Source of the DNA: Merluccius polli
Lineage: Eukaryota; Chordata; Actinopteri; Gadiformes; Merlucciidae
Assembly: GCA_030340625.1 (NCBI GenBank)
Contig: JAOPHQ010006596.1
Location: forward strand, 62,001-126,000
Direction: 5' to 3'
Length of the DNA stretch: 64,000 nucleotides
Shown: one piece after another, positions 38,358-54,719 of the stretch
Numbering within the stretch: position 1 is the stretch's first letter
Layout: each line of letters begins with the position of its first letter
Program-made: the position numbers and the translations under genes
Notes under the pieces: model-generated
The model's input: only the letters and a program-made list of their open reading frames with translations
Told to the model about the DNA's origin: nothing
Databases searched by the model: none

Positions 38358-39020
38358 TAAGCGGTGGTTATACTTCTACAACTGCATATTGCGCTATCCA
38401 ACTGCGTAACCACGGAGACCCCTCGAGCCCTCATAGTTCTCCGTCGTGGTGCCGGATACGCAATGCAATTTCCCGCCCGCAAAACAAACAAGGTGCAAAG
38501 TAAACAAGATTTCACACAAGATTCACACAACATTTCACACAAGTAAACAAGTACAAAAGGGATGAATAGTTAAGAGGTATAGTTAAAAGGGGACAAATTA
38601 TAATAAAAAATGAAATGCTTTGAAAGTAAAAAACGTAATTGCTAAAAACAAACGATTTACAACCATGTAGTGCAATTTGCCACCGTCTCTTTTAAGTTAT
38701 AGGTTCAAGTAGGTCGGGTTGGCATTCTGGAGCTTTATGCGTCCATAGAGCATAGTGTATATGTCGTGCATCGCGTCATCCTGGTCCTCGTCAGCCACTT
38801 TCCTTAACATGTCACCGATTGTCTTTGTGAAGCGGGTGATGGCGTTTTTAGAGGACCAATCGCAGCCCTTGCCGTCTCCGTTGTCCGTTGACGGAGTGAC
38901 GGACACTTAATAAATATTTCATGCAGCCGGAGACAACGGAGAGGCTCTCCGACAGGCTCTCCGGCGACGCAGAGGGCTCTCCGTAACCAATGTAGAGCAC
39001 TTTACGTATAAATGAGGCTT
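38358..39020 (-). mobile_element. Possible Harbinger-like DNA transposon remnant
   Basis: The block stands out by its CpG-rich ends. The left part has TATACTTCTACAACTGC and ACTGCGTAACCACGGAG; the right part has three copies of GGCTCTCCG (38943-38951, 38955-38963, 38975-38983) and ends near TTTACGTATAAATGAGG. Only the short word TTATAC is shared between the two ends in inverted orientation. No target duplication was found. The minus-strand frame inside (38697-38906) has a BESS-like C-terminus of the kind found in accessory proteins of such elements. The superfamily is a guess. Confidence 0.35.
38697..38906 (-). pseudogene. BESS-like C-terminal protein fragment
   Basis: A 69-codon frame on the minus strand ends at a stop at 38697. 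From residue 22 the pattern TRFTKTIGDMLRKVADEDQ, then DDAMHDIYTMLYG, has the spacing of a BESS-type helical motif: Phe start, Ile/Leu core, then a charged turn and 'I-x-x-L-L/Y'. BESS motifs end many MADF/Myb-like DNA-binding proteins, host or transposon-encoded. The N-terminal DNA-binding domain is not visible upstream, so this is a fragment. It lies inside a CpG-rich block that may be a DNA transposon. Function not inferred. Confidence 0.35.
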
Positions 39021-39227
39021 CATGGCTTCTTCATCTTGGGTTGTGTTCTGGTCATATTGTACATTTGTGGACATACTTATCAGCGCTGATTTATTAAGCA
39101 TGATAACACAGGTCATTGACTACCACGCCAAAGACAAGACATCTAACTCCCTCGGTGACCTGGCATGAAGACAATGTTTGAGACAAAACCCCAATATCCT
39201 AAGCCTCAGGCCCTACCGCCAAGCTCC
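39021..39227. other. No supported gene
   Basis: Short spacer between the CpG-rich block and the palindrome; nothing recognised. Confidence 0.5.
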
Positions 39228-39265
39228 ACCCCCTTCCAACCTGGTGCACCAGGTTGGAAGGGGGT
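39228..39265. repeat. 38-bp perfect palindrome without spacer
   Basis: The sequence equals its own reverse complement over all 38 bases. The left half is ACCCCCTTCC then AACCTGGTG, and the centre is GGTGCACC at 39243-39250 (ApaLI-type GTGCAC core). With no spacer it can extrude as a cruciform. Flanks are ordinary and give no transposon ends. Confidence 0.95.
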
Positions 39266-41142
39266 AATTTCCATGCATAACAATAGAACACAATGCATGA
39301 ATGCAACTCAAAACCCTTACATTATAGACAGAGCAGTAGCAATGTAGGAACCATCTGGTCTGCAGCTCTCCATGGTCCTAAGCTCTCTGGTTTCTGAGTG
39401 TTATTTACCAACCAAGTCCTATTGACTCCTTTAGCTTGTTGTCTGTTGTAGTGGGACTGCCCATGGAAAAAAAAAAGCAGGGGATTGAAAAGCACTCCTC
39501 TCGTTGCCATGGCACCACACATCTCATAGAGCTATATTATGGGATTGGTTATGGCTGTTCCTCTACTAGTCTAGACCATACTGGTTGTTGCTCTTGGTGG
39601 GAATGGGCTTCCAGTTTCTAATAGTAGACAGGCTACATTAGACACTGCGCCACTCACAGACAATCACCGCATGGCAGCAGAACCATTTGGCAGATGATCA
39701 ACAATCTGCTTGAAATCATCATCTTGTAAAATGGTGGTGTATTTCATCACCTCTAGTATGCCATTGAGCAACCGTTGCAGTTGTATATCCACCTTACCGC
39801 CACCGTATAGCTGCACTGTTCTGTATGGACATACCTCTCCTGTGCAATACTCGCAAAATAGAGGGTACATAAAAGCAGATCTATTTCTGGCACTAAAACC
39901 GTAATGGTGCATGCATGAGTTTGTAAATGGAGGCTTATGACTATGGGGCTGGACCCAACTTAACTACATTAACTTCAATGTACTGGTTTAGTTTTGAGTC
40001 ATAGACAAGGGGTAAATGAGACATCAATATAAATATGCTTCTTGAATTAAGCAACAGAGGCCCATTTATCCACGTAATAAGTTGTATTGATTGAAAACGC
40101 TGTGTTGCCATGTTGCCGTTTTTCAAGAAACCCCCATCAAGCTGGGTTTAAGGTAATTAAATGAATGTACTGCATCTTACTGAGCATTTGATCATGCCTG
40201 GTTCTCTTACACAAATGCATTATTTAAGTCCTTAACCATCATATTTGTGTTTTTAAGTGGAACTCTTGGGTGGTCATCTTTATTTTTCTTATTCAATTAT
40301 ATCTACAATTGGATTGAACACTGAGAGAGGTTCAAGGATTTCCTGTATTTAAAAAAGAAAAGAAAACATATGATACATACATATATCTATATAATGTTAT
40401 ATAGGTATGTTGTAGCTCCATTAGAGTTGGAAACAAGGTACAAGCATTCCAGACAAAGGAAGGTTCAATAAGCTTAATAGTCTCTCCAACTTTTAAAATG
40501 GTCTTTTTCTCGGGTCGATGTAGGTCCTCTGAGCATCTCCTGATCCTTGTTTGAGTGGGAAATAACAAGCTTAATCATGGTGAAGGTTAACTTCCACCCA
40601 GTGGCTCCTTGTTCCCGCCTATCAGGTTACATCTGTTGGTCCAAAAGTGGCCTAATCACAGGCAATGCGGCACATGCGTCTTTTTCAGAAGATGCATATA
40701 ATAGAGGAGTTATTACTTTAGGACTAATTAAGTTAGGACTTAAGAAGAAGCGTTAAGAATGAAGCATACAAAGGAATACAGGAGTTGTATGTACACTGTC
40801 TGATTTGATTTCTTCTACATTCATAGTGTTCTTCTAAATTAATTTTAGATTAATACTTAAAACTAGAAAAAGGATAATTTCAGTGGTGTTTTTTGTGGTG
40901 TGCAGCTTGCTGAAAATAAAGTTTTTAGTAACTTGTATATTGGAAATGTACAGTAGAGTGACGTGAAGGAGTGCTGTAGTTTTATGGTGGCTGCTAGTGT
41001 GTTACATGTTGCTTTTTGGGTGTTTTGGCGATCATGAACTTATCTTTATGGATGGCTCAAAAACCAGGGAGCACTGAATGAGGAAAGCCCTGCACATTCC
41101 CAGATCCCCAGTGTAACGCACCGGCACTGGGACATGAAGCCA
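39266..41142. other. No supported gene
   Basis: Frames of 60-82 codons occur on both strands (for example 39664-39912 minus, 40332-40568 minus), none with a motif. The part at 41060-41142, just beyond the Gag-like frame, may still belong to the gypsy-like fragment but cannot be aligned by eye. Confidence 0.45.
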
Positions 41143-41821
41143 TCAGGACGGGGAAGCCAGGGAAGCAAGAGTGGGAGCGGACTGGTTAAGCTGGATTGCG
41201 GGGTCTGGATTGGAGAGGTGAGTGGAAACCATGTCCATTTGGTTGCTGATCCTGGCTACATGGGTCAAGAGTGTCTTGAAGTTCTCCATGACTTCCCGGA
41301 GAAGTTGGTCATGCTGACCCACAAGGGAGCCTTGAGTGGTGAGGGCTTGACGGAGGGTGTCATCGTCCGCTGGGTCAATGTTCGCCAGATTGTCTGTTAC
41401 CATCAACTCAGGGAGATCCAAACGCAGACACAGACTCAGAGTTTGAATGTATAGGGAAAGAGGTACATTGTCAGAATTTCCAGGGAATGAGGATGGCTGA
41501 GGGGAAAGTCTGGCAGACAAAAGCTGATAACAGAGTGTGGTTGCAGAAGCTAGCTGGGAAGCTAGTGACCAGCTGACTGGATTGTTGAATGTCAGGCAGG
41601 GTGATGAACAGGCAGGTAGGCAGATAGGCAAGCAATGATCCTGTGGCACAGGGGTACAAAGTTAGAGATGAGCCAAAATACACATGAGAGATAACTTGAA
41701 AACACAATTCAAGGAGCCGGAGACGTAAAGCTAACCACAACGGCTGAAACAAGGAGTACAGGAGACACAAGAGAAAGGGAAAACACAAGGAACAACTGGA
41801 GGCATGGCCGTGGCTGTGACA
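41143..41821 (-). mobile_element. Ty3/gypsy-like retrotransposon fragment: 5' leader and Gag N-terminal region
   Basis: Read on the minus strand, the fragment begins near 41821 with TGTCACAGCC, a plausible LTR start. An open frame of 168 codons (41649-41143) follows. Its second half, from about residue 90, is PADDDTLRQALTTQGSLVG then QHDQLLREVMENFKTLLTHV, a Leu-heptad helix followed by ISNQMDMVSTHL. This is the shape of the Gag N-terminus of fish gypsy elements. The first 85 residues are Ser/Leu/Pro-rich with no known motif and may be untranslated leader read through by chance. No protease, RT or integrase follows: similarity stops at about 41143. No target duplication found. Confidence 0.5.
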
Positions 41822-45264
<3,443 letters not shown>

Positions 45265-45299
45265 TTTTCTCATATGCAGCATTACTGCATATGAGAAAA
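45265..45299. repeat. Perfect inverted repeat, 15-bp arms, 5-base spacer
   Basis: The arms are 45265-45279 (TTTTCTCATATGCAG) and the exact complement at 45285-45299, around CATTA. No surrounding element recognised. Confidence 0.92.
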
Positions 45300-47829
45300 A
45301 AAAACCCAAAAGAAAATATATTTATTTTACAAACCTGCTATCGACTGGTTAATAAAGGCCTGACCCTTGACTTGAAAACAATGTTAGTGAACAGATCTGG
45401 TGTTGTGTCTCTCACAGTTGAGTAACACCAAACCTATTCCGGCCCAATTTGTTGAACATATCACATCTCTGCAGGGTGCTGTCTGTAGCCCAGCATGGTA
45501 TCATATTTCATTGTCAGTGGAAAGCCATCAATCCCAGGGGGCGCTGTGACAATCCCTGGAATAACTAAACAGCCCCCCCCCCCAGCCTTTGTCGCTCTAA
45601 TGGTTCCAATGTTCACCTTGAGGATTTGGTCAGAGTCTTGTCTCGGTGGTGACCTGCGGTACCCACTGCTCATTTTCTGCAAATAAGACGACTGTTACTA
45701 AAAGGCATCAGATGTGCCACAAGGAATGGTTTTCATTCCATTCTGTCAGTAATGATGCCTTTAGTCAAACAGTTGTGGGTTTTGTTAATGACCAGGAACC
45801 GTGTGTGTGTGTGTGTGTCATCCACCAGTGAAAGCAGTGGATCTATACAGCAGACGGAACTGTTTAATTAGCAATGCTAGGATTGTCTTAAAAAAACCCT
45901 CTTCTTTCAGGATGGAAAATGAAGATTTAACCAGAAGAGTTGAGTTATCCTTGGCACCGACTGCCCTTACCCATCATTCTTTCATCAGAGATTCCCCTTT
46001 TATCCACACCCCCATCCTCTTTCCTTTTTGTTCTGACGATCTCTGTCTTTTACTCCTCTCAACTTTCCCCTCTATGTTCATCCTTCAGTTCCCTGGTCTA
46101 TCGTCTGCTGTCTTCCTTCTAGACTTCACTTTTTCACTTTTTTTTCCTCTTTTTGTGGTCAGAGCAGGACCCAATACACATTTTTGTTGTATGTGAATTC
46201 GTCCAGAGTCCTCGCCAACGTTATAATAAGATGAAAAATGGAACCCTGCCTTTTGTGGGACAGTTAAAAAACAAACGGTGAGGGGCACTGAGCACCGTGC
46301 GCGCGAATCAAAGATGAGATGTGAGCTGAGAAACAGCGGTACAGTGTTTTTTTTCCCCATCCATTTATCATCTTTTGCCGTGAGACACCACTGGAAAACG
46401 GCTTGCCCCAGATGAGTGAAGAGTAGCTTAGTATATTATTCTCTGTGAGACGGTGTCGGTGCTCACACTCTCTCGCCTCTTTATGCATTCCAGATCAGCA
46501 ATAGCCTTTAGCTGAAGGCGATGATTATTTTCTTTCTTTCTTTGTTTTTTTTTTTGCTTCTTGAAGGGGTGGGTGGGGGTGTAATGGAGAGATGGGTGGG
46601 GTGTGGAGGGAGGATGGCTGGCAGGATCCTGTTTGTGAAATGCCACATAAGGTAGCGAGGGAGGGTCAGGGGGGGTGTACCATGAGGTAGATGGGTGGAG
46701 GATGGGAGGGACGGAGTTGAAGATGAATGCAACTGGATTAGCAGACGGTTGCTAGGCTGCTACTGTGGCCCTGGGTGGAAGGCCATCAGTCAATTTCAAA
46801 AGTTACTGCAGATTACCAAAGACCTGGCCTTTGCAACAAATAGATACAGATAAGAGCCATATTGAATCACTGGAAATCACGTAATGCGTTTTGTCCTGAC
46901 CTTAACACTGAAACTGACCTATGTCAGGTTCCTTCTTTTAACATTTAAGATTATATTATTATATTCTTTAAGATAGCAGCAAAATCAGGGATTGAAACCA
47001 GTGCAATCCCTTTGGTTGTTCCAAGTGAGTACAGTACAGTCCTATAGGCCCGCTACCCCAACAGCAGGCGGTCTGCCAGTCTCTCCATTATCAGTTATCA
47101 GTTATCTTGTTTGTTTTGGAGTTCCTGTGCTCATAATCATTAGGATAATTGATTTCTTGTATTTCTTATTTTTTGTATTTCTTCTTAGCTCAGAGCCGCT
47201 ATTTTCCTGAGTGCACATAGTTGATGTATGTTCAAAAAGTCCCTGCAGGAATTCACTGAATGAAAATAGCATTCATCAGTACAAAATGGACAATTTTGTG
47301 TTCCAGATTAATTTATTTGAACAGTGATTACATTTTATACACATTGCATTGCTTGCTTTTAGCCACCAGCAGGCGTATCTAAGATATGTATGATTTTTGC
47401 ATCCAAATATTCAAATGTTATAATTTTACATCTATTCGAACTAAAATTGTTTCAAAATAAAAGCCCTCAAAATAAGCACAACAAGACAACGTGGAAAACG
47501 ACGCCCAAAGGGATATCCCTCATTAGTCTTTACAAAAGGACAAACTAATTATCTTTAAAGGTCTTTTGACTTTGATGCATGTGACTTTGAGTTTTCGCCC
47601 TGCCTTCCGTTCTGAGCGAAACAAATTGACGCAGCATCATCTGAATGTCATCGCTTTATGGAACCACTTTCTGATCTCTGTGTGAGACCGTTGGTATCTG
47701 CCTGTTTGCTTTGATGCAGTGTTTCTGACATTTTTAGCATCCAGTCATCATTAATCCATCACAATGATGGATGAATGATCTGCAGGTTTCTCAGCTGTGT
47801 AAAATGCTCCCTCATCGCACATGCTAAGA
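45300..47829. other. No supported gene; G-rich, quadruplex-capable tract at 46566-46720
   Basis: Contains a run of 11 C (45573-45583), a short GT array near 45800 and a strikingly G-rich plus strand at about 46566-46720 (GGGGTGGGTGGGGGTG at 46566-46581, then more GGG runs). A 131-codon plus-strand frame (45801-46196) is Ser/Phe/Leu-rich from a pyrimidine-rich stretch and shows no domain. Confidence 0.5.
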
Positions 47830-47846
47830 CCCCCCCCCCCCCCCCC
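47830..47846. repeat. Poly-C run of about 17
   Basis: Homopolymer, assembly-fragile; no wider context. Confidence 0.93.
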
Positions 47847-50670
<2,824 letters not shown>

Positions 50671-50719
50671 CATCGCAAGTAACATGTTTTACACTTTGGT
50701 AATAGTATGATGATAAAAT

Positions 50720-50790
50720 AAAAATAATAATAATGGATTTTATTTTAAAAAAGCGCCTTTCAGGTCACTCAAGGACACTGTACAAGAATT
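50720..50790 (+). repeat. Fragment of a fish repeat starting with an AAT-rich edge
   Basis: AATAATAATGGATTTTATTT followed by an AGCGCCTTTCAGGTCACTCAAGG-type block resembles the leading edge of the repeat at 22518: simple AAT, then a TATATAGC(GC) / CTTTTCAAGACAC block, then a TTACAAG-like word. Only about 70 bases remain. The related layout suggests the same or a sister family. Confidence 0.5.
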
Positions 50791-51300
50791 GATGATGAAT
50801 TGACATGATGGTAATAATTGAATAAGTCATTGTATATAATCATTCAGTCAAATGATTATGATTGTATACAAGTAAATGGTGGAGAGACACAATTACACAA
50901 TGCATTAAACATTTCTCAGAGACCATAAAAGGCATGAGGGACATGTATTGATGCTAAGCACTTACAGTCCCAATATGAAACACAAGGTGCGGTCACTGAA
51001 AATGTCTACTACAGCCAATGGCCAAATATTGGAGTTTAAGCTTTGGATCAATTCTCTGAAGAAACACTCAAGATCTCCACAGTCCCTCCCAGTGACACCA
51101 GTTAGACGGTGTCAACCATGTAAGCTGTGAACAATGACAAACGGTGCTGTCACCTAGAGTTGGGTGAACTCTCTGTCTTCCGACCAAGAACTCTTCTACA
51201 ATTAAAAAAAAAAGAGATATTTTTTGTAATATTCAAGCGGGGAGATGTGCACATACTGGTATAGTAAATGATTACTTGGATGAATGTTGACATGTTAATA
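50791..51300. other. No supported gene
   Basis: A 60-codon plus-strand frame at 50948-51130 has no motif. Nothing else recognised. Confidence 0.5.
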
Positions 51301-52005
51301 CAGTGTTTCCCCTACGATTTTTTCCATCAGCGGTGCTGAGGTGTGTGTAAGGTGCACTATGTTGATGTGTGCACGGTGCTGATGTGCAGCACAGAGAGGT
51401 TTTAGTATAACTGAATCCGGTAGGGCTCTGGTGCATTCCAAACAGAAATGGTCTCATATGTTATAACAATATAACATAACAAATATCATGCCAGCACACT
51501 ATGTGCGCAAGCAAACATTTTTTGCCACTCATGTTAGTGCAAAAAACATTTTAGTCTGCAATTTGCAGCCATCACATCCTCTGGGTTTCATAATTCTGTT
51601 GCTTCTGTTATACATAATTATGTAGGCTACTTTCTATTATTAAGTCACTTAATAATAGAAAGTAGTTACTTTTTTTCTTTATGCTTCCTACATTTAGTCT
51701 AAAGCCATTCGTGAGCTAATGCCACCTACAGTATCATCATGCGTTTTTTATTCTTCTATAGCAGAACACAATTATGCTGTCAGTATTTTTCCACAATATT
51801 TCTCCAATGACAATAATGACTGTCACAATTGAGGGGGATGCAGTAGGGGGCACCTATGTTTTTAAATGAAAAAAATAGCATTTGAGGCACCCAACATCAT
51901 TTCTAATTCTAAAAAAAAAGGTTTTTTTTTGTTGCATGGCTTTTTGTTGCATGGCGACGCTGCGCTGCACCATGGCTGGATGCATGTAAGGGATGCATGT
52001 AACAC
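51301..52005. mobile_element. Possible degraded hAT element
   Basis: The left end CAGTGTTTCCCCTACGATTT is a typical hAT-family terminus. A candidate right end, GTAACACTG at about 51997-52005, keeps only the last six or so bases of the expected complement. The flanks TGTTAATA and TAATAAAC do not form a duplication. The left end is therefore credible, the right boundary weak. It encloses the 39-bp hairpin at 51627. Confidence 0.35.
51627..51665. repeat. 39-bp near-palindrome: 19-bp perfect arms, 1-base centre
   Basis: The arms are 51627-51645 (CTACTTTCTATTATTAAGT) and the exact complement at 51647-51665, around a single C. It can extrude as a cruciform. Probably part of the surrounding hAT-like element or a later templated inversion. 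Confidence 0.95.
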
Positions 52006-53239
52006 TGTAATAAACCAGTGGAGGGTGGGGTGAAAATGACTAAGATGATTAAGGTTTAACCTTTAATATTACGACACTGAGAACGGCTTTTTACATTTTT
52101 TTCAATATTTTTTTTTCTTGTTTGCCAGCAGTGCATAAGCAGTGTTGAGCGTTACTGTGTGCACTAATTTAACAATTTCTGCTGAATCACTGACTCTGTG
52201 AGGTATGGCCACAGTGGGAGAGGAGAGGAGAATGTGAGAACTGTTCTGTCCTTTTTTATATGAAAAAAAGACACTGTGAAAGAAGATGTTGGAGACCCAC
52301 AGAGCTTTTGAAGCGGGAATGCACCTGGACATCTGCTCACCCACAATCCCCGGCATATTCATAAAACCCCAGGCAGGAGGGCGAATCAGCATTCATTAAA
52401 TGGCCACTTTAATGATTCGCAATCTAGCCAACCATTCACCAGATGCATCATAAATTTCATGCGATGTGCATGGAAAGTAAAGACATGGCTGCAAGTGAAA
52501 AAAAGACCAGCCCTCCTTGTAATATTCATAATGAAGGGAGTGAGTGAGGATGGAGGGGGTGGGTATATATATCTGTTTAGCGTGATGAATGCTCCATTGT
52601 CCACGGTATACAATTTTGAAACCATTTAGTCCCTCGTAACGGGTCCTGTGAGGGGGAGATAATTAAATGTGGGAACTGTTCAACTGAACATACTTGCATA
52701 CAACTTTAGATTCTATCCCCTAACCATAATACCATAAGGAAGAGCGTGGGTTGAATATTAAAAATGACATGTTCGTCAATTGCTTGTAATTGCATTTAAT
52801 GTCTTAACCAGTATGACAGCTTTTTAAGTGCATCTTGGAAACATTTGTCTGATTAAATGAGACATGTGCCTGAAAGGATTCTGGTGATTATTGTTAAACA
52901 CAACAAAATAAAGTATATACAAATACAATATTTTGCATTTATCATATTGAGTCAAAATGTAAATGCTGGCATTGAATGATGATGTCATTATGATCATATG
53001 CCATTTAGAAATTGTATTTCATGCATTTTAAAAACTTTTTAAACTGAATTTATTCTCATCGCAGTTAGTTTTTCTGCCAATTATCATCATGTCAGGCTTA
53101 AGTTGACAGAACCGAAGATGGTTTCTAAATGATGAACGGATGGAAATTACAAATTGGACATATTGATTTGGGCAGTGCTGTGTATCATGGATTAATTAGA
53201 GCGGAATAATAGTTCACTTGCCAAAGATTTGAACAAAAT
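52006..53239. other. No supported gene; possible conserved non-coding block 52130-52620
   Basis: The frames here (96 codons minus at 52102-52392, 79 codons minus at 52386-52625) lack motifs. The stretch 52130-52620 is non-repetitive, with balanced composition and several TAAT/ATTA and CATTCATTAAATGG-type words, which could mark regulatory DNA. That is inference only. Confidence 0.35.
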
Positions 53240-53638
53240 GTGGGTGCACATTACCCAGATGCTAACCAAGCCATCAATCTACCGATGATGAACAACTTAT
53301 TTGAACCCTTTCAGTCTGGGTTAAGGACTTTCTATTCCACTGAAACTGCTGTGACCAGAGTGGTAAATGATCTTCTCCTTACCATGGACAGCAATGCAAG
53401 CTCCCTGCCGGTGCTGCTTGACCTCAGTGCCACCTTCCACACAACTGACCATAGCGTTCTTCTTGATCGTCTTGAACATTATGTTGGCATTAAAGGCTCG
53501 GCTCTTCTCTGGTTCAGATCCTATCTCACAAACAGAAAACAGTTTGTTCTTTGTGAAAACTCACAATCGAAACACTGCAACCTAAGCTTTGGTCTCCCCC
53601 AAGGCTCGGTCCTTGGTCCACTGCTCTTTGCAATGTGA
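53240..53638 (+). pseudogene. Reverse transcriptase fragment (N-terminal palm) of the 53 kb LINE
   Basis: A 132-codon open stretch ending at a TGA at 53636. Residues 27-50 hold the FQSG...STETA...VVNDLL block, about 68-82 LLDLSATFHTTDHSV, and about 117-129 FGLPQGSVLGPLL. The part encoding the YADD motif lies beyond the stop and carries an extra two bases. It shares the motif order with the fragment at 9309 but is clearly a different subfamily (VGIKGSALLWFRSYLTNR versus the 9.3 kb wording). Confidence 0.8.
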
Positions 53639-54719
53639 AATTATTTGCAGCTACGGAATTAGTTTTCACTGTTATGCGGACACGACACTCAAATCTACAT
53701 TCCTAATGGATCAAGCAACCCCTCTCAGATACAGAAGGTTGAATCCTGCTTGACTGTAATTAAAAGATGGATGTCCCAAAACTACTTGCAGCTTAACACA
53801 GGGAAAACGGGAGCTGATAATCATCGGCCCGAAATAACAACAAACACAATTTGAAGATTTGAGGACTCTACTATCTCTCAAAGTTCCTGTGTCAAAAATC
53901 TTGGTGTCTTGTTGGACCATATGCTTTCTTTTGATCAACATGTAAAAAGTATAACCAGAATTGCATTCTTTCATCTTAATATTGCTAAAATTGGACCGAT
54001 GCTATCTGCAGCGGACGCAGAGACGCTCCACGCGTATCGTCTAGACTAGATTACTGTAATTCAATGTTCTCTGGTTTACTGAACTCCACTACAAAAACAG
54101 CAGCGGCAGAACACAGCTGCTATACTCCAAACTAGAACTAAAATGTGACCACATTACTCCTATTTTCTCCAGCCTCCACTGGCTTCTAATTAATGCCAGG
54201 TCAGATTTTAAGGTGCATCTACTTACCTATAACATCTTGCACGGATTAGCACCATCCTACCTGAACAACCTTAGTGTTCCTTATTGTCCTTCTCTGCCCC
54301 TCCAGTCTTCAGGAGCTGGCCTTTTATCAATTCCAAAAGTAAAAAAGAAATCAGCAAGACACAGAGTGTTCTCTTATCAAGTGCCCTAACAGTCTGCCAC
54401 CTGTAATCAGAGAAGCTGGCTCTGCTGAAAAATTCTAATTCAAACTTAAAACCTACGTCTTTACTCTCTCATTTGGCTCCTAGGAATGTCCCTCAGCTCT
54501 CATTACAGCTAAATCGACCTGTTAGCCAGCACTATCCTACCTCTGCTGTCGATAGGTACTAGATTAGAGGTTTCCTACATGTTTCCTGTCCACCTTGCCT
54601 CATCTAACCATAATGCTGTCTCTTTTTTTGTGGGTTGCTATGATCATGACTGGACACCTGGCCACCCCCACCTGCCGGCTACCAGCTTGCTCACTAGCCA
54701 GCACCTCATCACCATGGAC
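53240..54719 (+). mobile_element. Degraded non-LTR retrotransposon (L2/CR1-like), RT to 3' region
   Basis: Plus-strand LINE fossil. The frame 53240-53638 encodes PFQSGLRT-like, STETAVTRVVNDLLLTMDS, LLDLSATFHTTDHSVLLDRL and FGLPQGSVLGPLLF, i.e. RT up to the PQG motif. The frame then breaks, and a 2-base insertion at about 53681-53682 interrupts the YADD catalytic motif. Further recognisable blocks follow in shifting frames: RWMSQNYLQLNTGKT (near 53767), SCVKNLGVLLD (near 53880), CNSMFSGL (near 54058) and LKTYVFTLSF (near 54450). The 3' region is interrupted at 54719 by a hAT element and seems to resume at 55571 (ATAAAAATG). The first aspartate of the palm is retained (LLDLSA), but Phe-Asp has become Phe-His. 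The endonuclease half is missing. Clade inferred from motif resemblance. Confidence 0.85.

Noticed and set aside
45801..46196. 131-codon plus-strand frame, Ser/Phe/Leu-rich
   Set aside because: Starts in a GT array and continues through a pyrimidine-rich stretch; the hydrophobic parts follow from T-rich DNA, not from a recognisable membrane protein.
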